Positions 13,701 through 24,300 of a DNA stretch of 64,000 nucleotides are shown here, one piece after another. The stretch is from Telmatactis stephensoni. Its lineage: Eukaryota; Cnidaria; Anthozoa; Actiniaria; Isophelliidae. The stretch lies in the NCBI GenBank assembly GCA_029948255.1, contig JALIZF010001679.1:248001-312000 (forward strand). The letters run 5' to 3'. Position 1 is the stretch's first letter. The number at the start of each line of letters is the position of its first letter. A model generated the notes under the pieces. The model was not told where the DNA came from. It made no database searches and worked only from the letters and a program-made list of their open reading frames with translations. Both the position numbers and the translations under genes were made by a program.

Positions 13701-15824
13701 CCGCACAAGTGTAGCCATCCTAGAAACATGACATTAATATACACTTAGAGAAATGATAATTCCTGACACACTAACCAAATCCCTGTCACTGCATATCAAT
13801 AGAGTAGTTTGCATGAGTGGGAAATTTACTGCACTGTACTAATTGACCATGTCAGTGTCGTAATGTCTATAAAAACATTTAAAATTCTTGCCTAAACTGT
13901 ATCGTCCAGTAACTGTACCATTTTCCCAGTCATACGAAAAAATATATAAATAAATAAATAAATAACTGTTTATTTAAGTGTCCAAGTCTTCTAGCACTTG
14001 CGCACTAATTGGGGGACACTGTACTCTCACACACACTACCTCTACGTTAAGTATTTTGCAAATAATCACTCGACTCATATGTTGATTTTTGCTGAGGGAG
14101 GAAAAACCGGAGAACCCGGAGAAAAAACCCTTGTGGCATGGTAGAGAACAACACATCAAACAAACTCAATTCACATATGATCCAGGCGCTCGAGCTGGGA
14201 CTCGAACCCGGACCACAGCGGTGAAAGGCCAGCACTCTAACCGCTCGGCCAACCATGCCACCCATAAACGTGGAAATCTGCTATATTGAAACATTTACTC
14301 AAAGATGTTTTCAGTGTATAAATTAAACACACATACCCCAACTGCTAGTTCTGTAGAATTATTTATTCCACTTTTCAAATTGGTCACTATTACTTTATCT
14401 CCACCAACACTAACAAGATTCTGATGTGAAAACTATTAAGGAATCTTTACACAAAGTAACTAGTAAGAATGATAATGATAAATGTGATGATGATGATGAA
14501 TGATCATGATGATGATGATATTATTCATTAATACTCAAAGAGTGCAGATGTGAACTTGAGGAATGAGCTTTCTCTTTCTTTTCTTTACTAATCAGAGGGG
14601 GTTGTAAGGGGGGTATGGAAACTGCAAAGAAAATTGAGAAAAAAAATGCAACAAAAATCGTCAAAATCCCCAAAACCACAAACAGCATATGTCAAAAAAA
14701 ATTTTTAAGAAAATGTCCCAGCAGATTTTTTTTTTCAAAATTTTTATTGGAAATTCTTTTTTTGCTTTTGTCCATCCCTACTGCCCAACTTATACCAAAG
14801 TAAGTGGCTGATGCATAGCTCACATTAATAAAAAGTTTCCGCAGGGCCCCTATGGGTATCAGCCCAGTTGCTGAATGGACTACCCTGTTGAAACAAAGTC
14901 TATTATTATTGTTTGTTTGCAAGTCAACTTTTAGCCTGCATTCTTACATGAATGGCATAGCAGATAGGCCTAAATAGGAAATAAAGGTGAAAAAACGAAA
15001 ATGGGATAAGAGCATAAAAACCTGGGGCCGGTTCTACGAAGGGTGAATAGCGTTATCCAGCGGATAAATCCTTATCAAGCGGACAAAATATATACAAAAT
15101 CTATACAGTGGATAATTATCCGGTGGATAACTTTATCCAACCTTCGTACAACCGGGCCCTGATGTGAAATAAGATCTTACCAAAAACTTATGTTTTTTCT
15201 AAGAAAATTCATGGTCAAGTAGCAGTCCTTCAAATCAAACGTTGTTTTCAAAACATCTGTTTAACACATTATATTGATTCATCAAAGTGTAAACACTGGA
15301 ATTAATAGAACTTCACAGCGTTTCATAACTTTGAAATAAAAATCGTGTTGTGCACAGTTCGATCATTTTGAAAAGCGAAACAAGTGTATTAACCTCACAA
15401 CAGCTGAAGAGTATTGTTCTTACCAAATTATTTGTATCGAAATCTGACAAAAGTAAAAATTATTACTGCTTTGGTTCTTGGATTAATATTGGCAAATAAC
15501 GCAAATTATAACCCGTTTCGGAATATTTAAGCTTATTTTTTGAAGTTTGGTTGGGTTCGAGAACATATCAAACTGATTCAAAGAGTTTAATTAGAACAAC
15601 AGCACAACCTTATTGAATTAAATTAGGACGGTAAATTACATTACCAGAACAGCAATATTATATTTTAAGCTTTAAAGACTCGATAAAAGGATATTATTAT
15701 TTCCCCAGCAGAGAGAAGTAACTGGTAAATTATGAGAACTCATCGAGTTTGTCATCACCAAACCCGGCATTTCCCATAGTTTTATCTCACCACCAGCCGA
15801 AGCCAGACGAGCTTTTTCACCCAT
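1739..15824 (-). CDS. NEDD1: NEDD1, WD40 gamma-tubulin ring complex adaptor (13 exons)
   Basis: NEDD1 recruits the gamma-tubulin ring complex to centrosomes and spindles. Coding exons in transcript order: 15824-15695, 14425-14337, 13719-13603, 13352-13212, 11259-11030, 10485-10397, 10174-10059, 9530-9320, 8867-8760, 4697-4182, 2937-2790, 2131-2064, 1843-1739. They encode about 688 residues; human NEDD1 has about 660. All junction phases agree. Residues 1 to about 300 form the WD40 propeller, with family blocks such as FKKSLLGSVSD, HKAPATG and SPVNEMLL, and APLTAVDF followed by LAIGTTRG. Residues 305-582 are low-complexity and contain two FSPL motifs. About 605-688 is the conserved C-terminal gamma-TuRC-binding region, with HRDVVN, LQVEML and KYSVNEALVEEINRLREEN. 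Exon 12 carries one extra base, at about 2099-2101, that breaks the frame. Intron 1 looks like a U12 AT-AC intron. The exon 10 donor is less certain: 4186 has the better consensus, but 4182 keeps the phase. Confidence 0.9.
1880..2040. repeat. (CTGT)n microsatellite in the last NEDD1 intron
   Basis: Imperfect CTGT/CTGC tandem array at about 1910-2035, between NEDD1 exons 12 and 13. It is open in several frames only because the repeat unit avoids stops. Confidence 0.85.
2455..2760. mobile_element. Foldback element with CTCATTGGCC head
   Basis: An ACGCGCGCTCTCATTGG head (about 2477) is followed by a hairpin at 2627-2757, with arms containing GTGCTGTGTGCAGAT and ATCTGCACACAGCAC. It is the same architecture as the elements at 3600-3930 and 30165-30490, and lies in a NEDD1 intron. 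Confidence 0.5.
3560..3930. mobile_element. MITE family B, copy 1, with a long hairpin
   Basis: Two direct copies of ACGCGCGCTCTGATTGG (about 3613 and 3684) are followed by a hairpin at 3738-3910. Its arms include GACGTCAAAATGTGGTGAGAA and the matching TTCTCGCCACATTTTGACGT, ending in CCATTTTTCCGTGCGTCTGT and its complement. It is homologous, in reverse, to 30165-30490. Confidence 0.75.
5547..5702. mobile_element. TTAA-flanked foldback MITE
   Basis: Flanked by TTAA at 5547-5550 and 5699-5702. The arms read GGTAATAGAACTTCGTG and CAGTTCTATTACC, with inner GGGCTGAAATCACA pairing with TGATTTCAGCCC. Confidence 0.55.
5876..6768. mobile_element. TTAA-flanked TIR element with internal tandem duplication
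   Basis: TTAA at 5876-5879 and 6765-6768 bracket inverted arms of about 180 bp (AGTGCTACTCTGATC... and ...GATCAGAGTAGCACT). The left arm plus interior, 5892-6240, is repeated in direct orientation at 6241-6589, apparently base for base. Confidence 0.8.
7000..8759. other. NEDD1 intron 9 without recognisable content
   Basis: AT-rich intronic DNA. A short frame near 8195-8230 reads LWADDIAIFG, recalling a reverse-transcriptase ADD motif, but is too short to call. Confidence 0.3.
9085..9260. repeat. Purine-rich GGAAA/GGGAA tract
   Basis: About 170 bp of nearly pure A/G on the plus strand (GGAAAGGAAA, GGGGAAGCAAAGGG repeats), in the NEDD1 intron just downstream of exon 8. Mirror-symmetric polypurine of this kind can form triplex DNA. 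Confidence 0.8.
10655..10765 (-). mobile_element. Possible tRNA-derived SINE remnant
   Basis: On the minus strand, AGTAGCTTGGTTCATTATG resembles an A box and GGTCCCACAAGTTCAATTCC a B box, about 40 bp apart. Divergent and truncated. Confidence 0.4.
10836..11009. mobile_element. Foldback MITE next to a NEDD1 splice donor
   Basis: The arms begin CAGGAAAAAATGTCAATTC and end GAATTGACATTTTTTCCTG, with inner CCCTGGGTCTA pairing with TAGACCCAGGG. Its right edge is about 20 bp from the donor of NEDD1 exon 5 (11030). Confidence 0.7.
11720..12560. mobile_element. Diverged element related to 32488-33331
   Basis: Shares interior blocks such as AAAATGGGGGTCACCGA followed by TTGAGATATGA with the TTAA element at 32.5-33.3 kb. 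The ends are unclear (a TTAAGGACG block near 11717). It lies in NEDD1 intron 4. Confidence 0.4.
12652..12805. mobile_element. MITE family C, copy 1
   Basis: The left end contains TTTTCGTATGACTGTGAAAA and the right end CACTCATTCAAAATCTGCTCT. The interior has the family blocks GCACGGTTACGGCAGG and ATAGACATTGCGGCACTGACACGG. Confidence 0.7.
12867..13058. mobile_element. Foldback element
   Basis: The arms TGCATCGCGACC / GGTCACGATGCA, GGTCTTTTCTGA / TCAGAAAAACCC and GGGGGCAGAGCTTT / AAAGAAGCTCCGCCCCC pair across a central TGATTGGTTGA. Confidence 0.55.
13063..13177. mobile_element. MITE family C, copy 2 (diverged)
   Basis: Ends GCAGATTTTGTATGACTGTG and CACATCCATATGATATCTGC match the family C termini. 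The interior is shorter than in other copies. Confidence 0.5.
13400..13535 (-). mobile_element. tRNA-derived SINE remnant
   Basis: On the minus strand, GGATGGCACAGTTGGTTAGT (A-box region) and GGTCTGAGTTTGAT (B-box region) lie at tRNA-like spacing. It sits between NEDD1 exons 3 and 4. Confidence 0.5.
13807..13940. mobile_element. MITE family C, copy 3
   Basis: Starts TTTGCATGAGTGGGAAA and ends TTTCCCAGTCATACGAAAA. The interior has GTCAGTGTCGTAATGTCTAT. It abuts the tail of the SINE at 13941. Confidence 0.7.
13941..14263 (-). mobile_element. tRNA-derived SINE, full-length copy
   Basis: Read from 14263 downward, a tRNA-like head contains TGGCCGAGCGGTTAGAG (A box) and GGTTCGAGTCC (B box). A conserved body follows (GTTTGATGTGTTGTTCTC, then TTTTCTCCGGGTTCTCCGG), with a (TTTA)n-type tail at 13941-13965. 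A second copy is at 63386-63676. Confidence 0.85.
14426..15694 (-). other. U12-type AT-AC intron, NEDD1 intron 1
   Basis: Read on the minus strand, the intron starts ATATCCTTTT at 15694, matching the U12 5' splice consensus ATATCCTTT. It has TTCCTTAAT at 14443-14435, matching the U12 branch-point consensus, and ends TTTTCAC at 14426. The branch adenosine lies about 10 nt from the AC end, typical of minor-class introns. No GT-AG choice keeps the frame here, because exon 1 runs into a stop and the only nearby GT has the wrong phase. The AT-AC reading joins CWGNN to NQNLVSVGGDK, which aligns with the human NEDD1 N-terminus. Confidence 0.82.
15024..15159. mobile_element. Short TIR MITE
   Basis: GGGGCCGGTTCTACGAAGG at the left and CCTTCGTACAACCGGGCCC at the right are near-perfect inverted repeats around GGATAA/TTATCC-rich DNA. 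It lies inside the U12 intron. Confidence 0.75.
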
Positions 15825-17224
15825 TATCACTTCCTTTAAATCCTCTTACGGGTTAGAACAAGTCTTGGTGGGTTTTTGTGGCGTATTTTCAAGTGATTTT
15901 CGGACAATTTTGAACCCAAAATTTTCTTGCCGCCATTTTTCTGCCAATAACATAAACTACCCAGCATTGCTTTCGAACCGTATTTTACCAGCGAAAGCCG
16001 CTGTTCGTGAATAACTGGTTTATAATTTCGAAATATGAAAATTGGAGAGGAAAAATGAAAATTTTTATTTTGGCCCGTAACACTTTTCATTTTTAGAAAA
16101 GGACTTAAATTTGATTTGTAAGCGTCTTTGTCGGGAAGTGCATAGTTGGTGTGATGGACTGATTATCCAAAGCAAATTCACTGACACGTGTTTTCAGGCT
16201 TGGCTTACTGATTGCAAAAGAAAACATTCATTCTAGTTCATTCAAAAAATCAAATACTAACACCATAAATCGTCTGTACACTAATCCTTCTTATTCCCAA
16301 CAAAAATAATCCTAATTATACAAGATTTTTATCAAAAAACTTTTCATTATAAAATTTCTTATTCGGACATTTTAGTCATTTTCAACTAAGTATTTATTAG
16401 TTCTCGTAGATTCTCTTTAAAGCGTTGTTTACTTGCAATTTAGACAATGCTCTTCATGGAAATAGCCGTTGTCAACGCCTTGTTGCTATGCAATCGGCAA
16501 TTGTGCCACATGCATGACCTACAGCTGTCGAGTGGCGTCTATTGTGTGTTGCAACAAAAGACGATGCATTCAACTCGTATTTACACTGACAACGCAAAGC
16601 CAACAAAACCGCTGCTTTCTTTCTTATCGTGGGAAAATTAGATAGGTCAAAGTTTTAGGCGAACGACTCACGTTTCTTTATCGATGCATAATTTATTTCA
16701 TTTTTGATACCGGAATAAATGTAGAGAGCAGTAAAATGCACCAGGCACTTGAGAAACTGACCAAGCGGAAAGGAAGACGGTTTAGTTGTTCCTCCATCAT
16801 ATAAGTTTACCAAATAAACTTCCCGTACAACTTCAAACGTAAAATTAAAAGTTGTTAGCCTAGTTTACGAGAAAAATGAGCTTCTCGTAATTTTTCCAGT
16901 CAAAGACTCTATAGTCGTATTTTGTTTTCCTCCAGTACTATTTTCCTGACTTCCAGAGCAAATTATTTAGATTGAAAATGATCCGACTCAGGCACTCGCT
17001 GAAATCTTGTGAAATGTACTCTCGGTCAGAGAGAAAAAAAGTCTAAAACTGCACGAGTTGGACATATATTTTACCTGTGCATCAGAAACGTGGAATCAAA
17101 GCAACAGATGACATGTCTTTTTAATGGTTGAAAAAAGTGTTTACAAAATTGCTCAAATATGTTAGTTCGCACGAGAGTTCTGACAAAAACATCAATTTCC
17201 TTGTGCGTCCATCATTGAGAGCAA
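15825..17224. other. Intergenic region between NEDD1 and HES-A
   Basis: The two genes are divergent, so both promoters should lie here. No coding sequence is supported. Apart from the CGTGGGAA site at 16628-16635 nothing stands out. Confidence 0.4.
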
Positions 17225-17462
17225 CACGTGCAATGCCAAGCAAACACGACGCGACGCCAACAACTTGCATTCATTGCATTGCAATGTAATCCCCCGACAC
17301 GGCGTAGAATTGCAATAAAAACAATGCCTGCATTGTCTCGGTGGATTGCACTCGCGTGTAGTCCTAATTGCATGCCCGCGAATTAGACAATAGTGGATTG
17401 CCATTGGCTGACAGGTACTTGAATGCACATGGCATTTATGCTGATTGCAAGCCGTATAAATA
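17225..17462 (+). promoter_or_regulatory. HES-A core and proximal promoter
   Basis: TATAAATA lies at 17455-17462 and an inverted CCAAT box (CATTGG) at about 17402. CACGTG at 17225-17230 and CGCGTG at 17353-17358 are candidate bHLH/HES sites that could allow self-repression. A CGTGGGAA match to the Su(H)/RBPJ consensus, the classical Notch input to HES genes, lies further up at 16628-16635. Between the E-box and the start codon there are about ten ATTGCA/TGCAAT motifs. All are sequence matches only. Confidence 0.55.
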
Positions 17463-17565
17463 GGAGTGCAATCAGAGACGGCATTATTGCATTTCTTTCA
17501 AACGAGCACAACAGTGAACATCTCTCGAGAAACTCTTCAGAATCATCAACTTCAAAATTTTCACA

Positions 17566-18553
17566 ATGGCTGACAAAGTTCTCAAATGCAAGCGAGTTAA
17601 GCAGGTAAGATATTTTGAGTTACTTCAAGATCAATTATTTTTCGTAGAAGTTCTAGTATTTTAAATTTAGCTTAATCTTTGAGCAAAGTTTTAAAATTTT
17701 CCCCCGTTTGTTTGCAGGCTAATAAATCTAGCAAGCCTCTTCTGGAAAGGCAACGCCGAGCCAGAATCAACAACAGTCTAAATGAACTCAAACATCTGGT
17801 GCTCTCCGCTCTATACCAAGGCGTAAGTTGAATTTTCACAGGCGATAACTTGATAACTATTCTCAAATGTTTGTAAACTCAATATTTCAATCTAAACACT
17901 TGGTTTCTTCTTCATAAACAGTGCCCTCAAGCCGAGAAAAATGGCGAAAAGATGGAGAAAGCCGAGATATTGGAATTGACTGTTAACTTCCTTAAACTTG
18001 CTAAAAGCCGAAGGCATTACGGTAAGCTAGAGTCACTTTAGTCTTTACGCTTCAATGGATTTTGAGATCAATTAAGAAGACCAAAGCGTAAATAAAGATG
18101 AAGTTTACGCTTTAAAAACTAAGTAAAAATTAGTAAAAAGTTAGCGAAATTGAAGGCAAAAGTTCTCATGTGCTTTTTCGTCCATTTTCAGGTTTAAGAC
18201 CCGCTGATTTTGGCAGATACAACCCGCCTCCCCAAAGTGATTGCTTCAGACGAGGTGAAAACAATCAGCCACGATGTTCCGATCAAGTCCTGATGGCACG
18301 CGTTCAGCCGGCAGTTTCTCCTTGCTCTGTCACAGAACAAACTCCAACAGTTGATAATTCACTGTGCTGTGGCCCGGCTCAGCCTTGTATTGGATACCAG
18401 ATGACTCCATCCCTATCGCCAGTATCTCACCTTTCATCTCTCTCGAAAGTAATGCCGTCTTGTTACCAACAAAGCAGTCACCTTTCAACAACAACTGCTC
18501 CTTTCCTTCATGTACGACCATCAAGTAAAGTTCAAGTTTGGAGACCGTGGTAA
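17566..18553 (+). CDS. HES/hairy-type bHLH repressor with WRPW tail (HES-A)
   Basis: Exons 17566-17604, 17718-17822, 17922-18021 and 18192-18553 encode 201 residues, with intron phases 0, 0, 1. It is a nuclear repressor of the HES/hairy class. Basic region and helix 1 (about residues 18-45) contain SKPLLERQRRARINNSL, including the proline typical of HES basic regions. After the loop, EKMEKAEILELTVNFLK forms helix 2 (to about residue 78). The protein ends VWRPW, the Groucho/TLE-binding motif. No Orange domain is visible between the bHLH and the tail, only a Pro/Ser/Cys-rich linker. The start is the first ATG after the TATA box, 111 bp downstream. A possible poly(A) signal, ATTAAA, lies at 18769-18774. 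Which HES or hairy orthologue this is cannot be decided. Confidence 0.92.
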
Positions 18554-20896
18554 ATTGAAATATCGATAAACTTTTACGTCTTTTTTGAGACTTCTATCTA
18601 TAAGTTATCGCTTAGAACTTTATTGAAAGTTTAACAAACTTTTAGAAGACTCGGTGAAATTACTGAATCGTAAACTAAATAGCTTGTAAATAGAATTGTA
18701 AATAGAAATTGAACTCGTAACTTAACTGAGACATTTCAATGTAAATGAAGCAAAGAGAGGTATTTAGAATTAAATAATTTTGAAATTTAAATGTTGTTTC
18801 TGTTGAACTATATTTTTAATGAATTGGGTTAGTTTTTGTAGGTTTAAAATACCAGTATTCTTGGGCATTTCTGAATTTTATAAAATTTCGGTGAGAGGTT
18901 TCAAAAACATGGGAAGGTTTTTCTATTTTTGCATTATATGAAAAGTTAGAATTTTGGTCAATTAATGCGCTTTTTCAACAGACTTTTTAAGAAATATATG
19001 CAGTAACTTTTTTCGCTTTAAAGTGAAGCCTTACAAAAGGTTATCAATTTCAAAGTAAGCAAGTTTACTTTTGTTTCGACGCTAAATAGCCTTCTGCTCT
19101 AAAATGCGCCGTTTTAATGGCTGACTGATATAATTATCAAAATTTATGGGATAATGTTTTGTAGTAGAAACCCAAGAGAGTTAGTAACGGGTGACAAAAA
19201 GCTCAGTTAGAAGTGGTGTGAGCACGTGGCGAAATAGCAATTGAATAGGCCTTTAGTGATTGCAAAATGCTCTTTAATCGCTTTGGACTGTCAAAAGGCA
19301 GTTTGGCCGCCGACAAAAGATGTATTTTGAACAAACTGTGCAAGACAGGAAGTTCGAAAAGGAATAAAACTTGACAGAAAATTCTAGAACAATTAGTGAG
19401 AGAGAGAGGTGTCAATAGATTCTTAGACTTAAATACTTTTTATGCCTCAAAAATTAATTTTCACGTGAAATTCGATTCAGTGAAGAAATTCATGCGCAAA
19501 GCTGTCTGAAAAGCACCCAAAGCTTCGCAGAAACAATAAATTATTATTGCAGTTAAATTTCAAATAAGCATATTGAAAAAACTTCTGATAGAGACCTCGA
19601 TATTTGAAGAAAACATTACAGGGATACGGAGTACTGAGATAATACCAATTTCTAGAACTAACATACAAGACTCCAGAATTATGGGGCTCAATATATAGGA
19701 CTCTGAAGAAAAGTTAAAACTATATTCCTCCATTCAATTTTTGTCACAATGGCACTCTAATAAAAAAATTGCCAAGAGTTAATTATATATATAGCCTCGA
19801 GAGTTTTAAAATTAGCGATTTCGTAGTTCCTTAGTCGTTCAATACATTTCAGGTGCTTGAAAAAGTACACGAGGGATTCTCGCGTCTAACGCATCACTGG
19901 CGAGCAGCTCGTTGCAGCTCTATTGTCTGCCATTTTGCAGGTGCAACCACGAGCAACATACCCGCCACCCGAAAATATTAACTTTCTCTTACAGCTTAAA
20001 TCTGACTTTAAAAACTAAATGATATTTAAAATGAACAATGGAACTACCAGTAGCTAGAGAAAAGTCAACGATCAAATTCAGTTGTTTGCATGACTAATAT
20101 GCAGTTGTTTTGTTGTGCATTTTACACGGACCAAAACTAAATTTTATTGACACCATATGAGCGAACTTCTGCTCCAAAATTGTATCTAAGCTAAGCCGAG
20201 AAAAACTAAAACTAGACTAAACAAACTCTACGGAAAAAGTTGCTTAATGAAAATTAATGATATGCTCCATATGGTGATGTGCCAATATTTTCTAGACAAA
20301 AACCTTCTGACAGATTGTCCTCTTCGTCTGAGCTTTTTCTTATTTCAGTCCTAAAAATCAATTGAAAGATTTGATCTCGTAAAGCTTCCACAAAGGGCTC
20401 ATTGTGGCTTTTCGAGTACCACGAGTCCGACAAATGTGCATTTGAACGAACAATGGGTGGTTGTAAGCATCTAACACTAATTCATGCAAGACGAACTGTC
20501 CGAACTGAAGTCAAGCTGAGAAATCTCCTAGACAGAGTTAGGGTTTTAAGACGTTCAACTCAAAATCTTTTATGAGCTTAAAAAGGACATTTTCCCCAGC
20601 CGTATTTCTTTGACGGTGGACTAAAAACACTACAACTTCCTAATCAGAGAACACATGTTTAAAAGCAGCATTCACAAAACAGCATTCACTTCGTACTATC
20701 GCGACAGATGCCGATTTTCTTTGTGAGTGAGTCAGTCAATAAAAAGATTATATGCTCTCTAAAACAGCTTCTCAGTGGTAGCAGGCACAGCTTTTAAAGC
20801 GCCAAAAAACTTTTTGGGTTGAAGCTCTGGGCTTTTTGAGTTGAACATCTTGATGCAAAGTTGTGCATACATGTGTGTCTAAAATGACTTGTCTGA
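18554..20896. other. Intergenic region between HES-A and HES-B
   Basis: AT-rich, with no convincing frame, repeat or RNA gene apart from the HES-A 3' UTR up to about 18.8 kb. Confidence 0.4.
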
Positions 20897-21160
20897 TTCT
20901 CACACGAGCGGCACTGAATGATAAAGTCGACTGAATTTGCATTTTGAATAAAGCGTCTCTATGCCTTCGATCGCCAACACGTGCAGGCTGTCAGGAGGCA
21001 CAGGCCTGCAATTTGATCGTGTCTTTTTTCATCCATACAAGCAATAGCAACGGGCTGTTGCCGTCTTTAAAAGCCATTCTTCAATCACCAGCGATTCACC
21101 TTGCAACACACATTCATTCGCGTGCAGCTATTGTTTACTCTTTCGCCGTGTGCTCGTTTT

Positions 21161-21246
21161 TCATTGGCTCACGGCTGCTAACACCCCTGGCAAGCCCACA
21201 AGGGACCTAAAACCGCAATAAATGCATCAAGTCTTTGCCATATAAA
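21161..21246 (+). promoter_or_regulatory. HES-B core promoter
   Basis: TATAAA at 21241-21246 lies 82 bp before the start codon, with an inverted CCAAT box (CATTGG) about 80 bp upstream. This is the same arrangement as HES-A. TTCTCACA at 20897-20904 is a reverse-strand match to the Su(H)/RBPJ consensus YGTGRGAA. Confidence 0.45.
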
Positions 21247-21322
21247 TGCACACTTTACTCTGCTAGCTTCCTTGCAACCTTTGTGAAAAATAACGCAGAA
21301 AACATCTTCGTAAGATCCCGGC

Positions 21323-24300
21323 ATGGAGAGGAAGACACCAAAGCGGCGTAGATATCAGGTAAAACCTCTACTAAAAGAAATCCATGATATTTTGTAATCA
21401 TTTGAAAAAAAATTTTATATTCTATATTGTAGTCGAACAAGTCAATGAAGCATTTATTGGAGAGGCAGCGGCGTGCAAGAATCAACAATAGCTTGTGTGA
21501 GCTGAAAAATCTCGTTATTTCGGCAATACATCGAGGGGTAGGTCAAACTTAATTTGTACGCTTCAACTCGCGCGCGCAACTCTGATGTTGCATGAATCTT
21601 ATAGTTGCTGCTAGTGTTTTTTTGTTTGTTTAGGGTTTTTTTTTTCAGTTCCAGGCCGATTGATTAATTTTGCAAAAGTCTGGCAGGAAACTTCAACGAA
21701 ACTAGGACATTGTATAAATCATAACGCACACACTCATTTCACATGAATCTGTTGCAGCCAAATCCTCGGACCAGTTTGCGAGGAAACGTTAAACGTTGAT
21801 ATGTTTTCCCGAATGCGAATAATAAGAGCTCAGTATTAAGGACCGATCTCAAACTGTAGAACACTCCTTTAGAATTAATAAATCAAAGTTTTCCATGTTT
21901 TAAAGCAGGGATAGAGATAGTTTGGAATGTTGAATGTGTATCTGAAAGCGAGGTATTCTAGAGACTTTATAAATATTAATTCTAGAAACGGCAACTTAGT
22001 TAGTAAAATTGGCAATATAAACTTCGCAAATCAGGAAAACTGCATTGTTTCTTTCTCCTTTCTCAGTTATTTTGCTGTTAAGTAAATAAAGATATCAACA
22101 AAATATCGTTTTCTGTCAAACTTAACAAACAAACAGAAAAACGAACAAAGATTCAAAACTTCCGTTCAGTAATCACTTGCATCTTGAGAACTTTGCTTTC
22201 GTAGCAGTATAAAACTGAATTTGCTTTGCATTGCAATGTCATTTCAGATAGATATTTTACTTGATCTTTTATAACAAAATTTCTTTTCTCTTTAAAGAAT
22301 CCACATGCTGACTTAAACGGTTGCGAAAAAATGGAAAAAGCAGAAATTCTAGAACTGACGGTAAACTACATCAAAGCCATAAGAAACCGCGGCAATCTGG
22401 GTGAGTATTATTTTGTTTATCCTTTCTCTCGTGCGGCAGCTTGGGGCAAGTTAGATCTCGTGTCAAGAGCTGGAGGCATGAATGAAGGCGGTTGATGGTC
22501 TTAGCGGGAGAAACTGTGTAACAGTCGAAACAAAATGAGATTGATAATGGAATGATTTGGAAGTCGGAAAGCTCACTTTATTGTGTGGGGTCATCTGAGT
22601 GTGCTCCAGTTGAAGTGAATTAAACTTAATTGAATCCAATTTTCAAACATCAATGGGCTGCAAGTGCAGAATAAAGCATACTTTTTCATAGTAAATGACA
22701 AAAATTGCTATTTAAATTGTTTTGGTTATAAAAACTTTTACAGATTCTGCCCCTTATCCAAACAACCCCAGCGCTCACTGAACTTTACGTGCCTGGCCAA
22801 CGTCTTGTCAGCACCACGGTTAAGCAAACACAGACTCATTTCTTGTCAAATAGTTTCTCCGATCATCGCGAAATAACGCTCATTTCATGTCAAATAGTTA
22901 GTTTCTCAGATCATCGCGAAATAACGGTCAAGAAAAATAACGGTTTAAACACGGTTTAAAGAAGAGTTTCAGTCGCTTTGTACCATTTAACGTAATCTGT
23001 GTTTGCTTAACCGTGGTGCTGACAAGACGTTGGCCAGGCACGTAAAGTTCAGTGAGCGCTGGGGTTGTTTGGATAAGGGGCAGAATCTGTCATCACTGTC
23101 CCCCACAAATGTCACTTTCGAACTACGAAAATCGTCAGACGAGAGAACAATGGAACCGGGGCTTGTTGCCTACCCTGGGCTTTTCTTTTCCCTGGGTTCT
23201 TTTGTCAATGATTAAACCGCGTTTACTGGCGAGGGGATATCATGTTCGCGTCAACAGATCGTTGGCTACAGTTGAACCGTACGGGTTTCTAACGCATCGG
23301 TTGGAGTTTTAAAGAAGTTACGGGCCTTGTAAAAGACTATTTGGCTTTCTAAAACGTTGGGAGAAATACAAAAAGACAAAATAACAGTAATTCAAGGTAA
23401 TTTATAAATACTGTCTGTTTATTTAAGTAAATTTTCAGATGATTATTATCCTATCGCCCGTGGTCAAAACAATGCTAAACAAACAGCTTTTTAATTAACG
23501 GAGCACTTCATGTGAGCGGCTGAGTTTATTAGTTCATTCAGTTCCTTGATTCGAGGGTTTTTCTCCCTCCATCAAGAGCGAACAGTGGTGAGTTTGGAGC
23601 TGTATACAGCGTTGTAGCACACAATGAATGGACACTTTAATAAACATTTATTTATTCTATTAAACAATCCTTGGTCTTTGATCAACACTCGAGTGTAATT
23701 ATGGTCTTAGTGAGCTTTACGGAGGTTCAAGCTTGGACAGAAATATCAAAACAATGCTGCATGGGGTCAGTGCTCTAGTGTAAATATGACCTTAATTAGT
23801 GCCAGTTTACTTTTCTCATGGGTTGAGAAAAGCAGATATCTAGGAAATAAGGAGCGGATAGAGAGGCTAGAAAGAGAAGAGAAAGAGAGAAGTAGAGAGA
23901 GAAAAACTGAATCGAAAAAAGATTGAAAAACGTTTGTCAGGACCAAATGAGTTGCAAACTATATATAGAACAGTAGAGCGCACTTTTAATTTGTGTTGAA
24001 TGTTTCATATAGTTAAGTTTCACAGGGCTTTTTCTTACGGTTAATTTCAAACTGGTCTTTTTCATGTCTAAATTTATTCTACAAACACTAAATTTGACTA
24101 CAATTTTAACTTCAGAACTGGACGTTTCTCCATGAATCAAGCGACAGTGTTGCAATCCAAACTGCTGTGGCTCCTCATCAACGATAAACAAAGTCCAGAG
24201 CGCAGAAATCTTTTACAAGAATTCCTCTTTCCCAAAATGCACAACCCGTCACGGAAACTACCCTCCAAGCTGCCACATTCAATCTAGTTCTCATTGTGGC

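Noticed and set aside
14160..14263. A real tRNA gene
   Set aside because: The A and B boxes belong to a SINE head: no intact acceptor stem, and a SINE body follows directly.
20944..21210. 88-codon frame upstream of HES-B
   Set aside because: It covers the HES-B promoter and has no recognisable domain.
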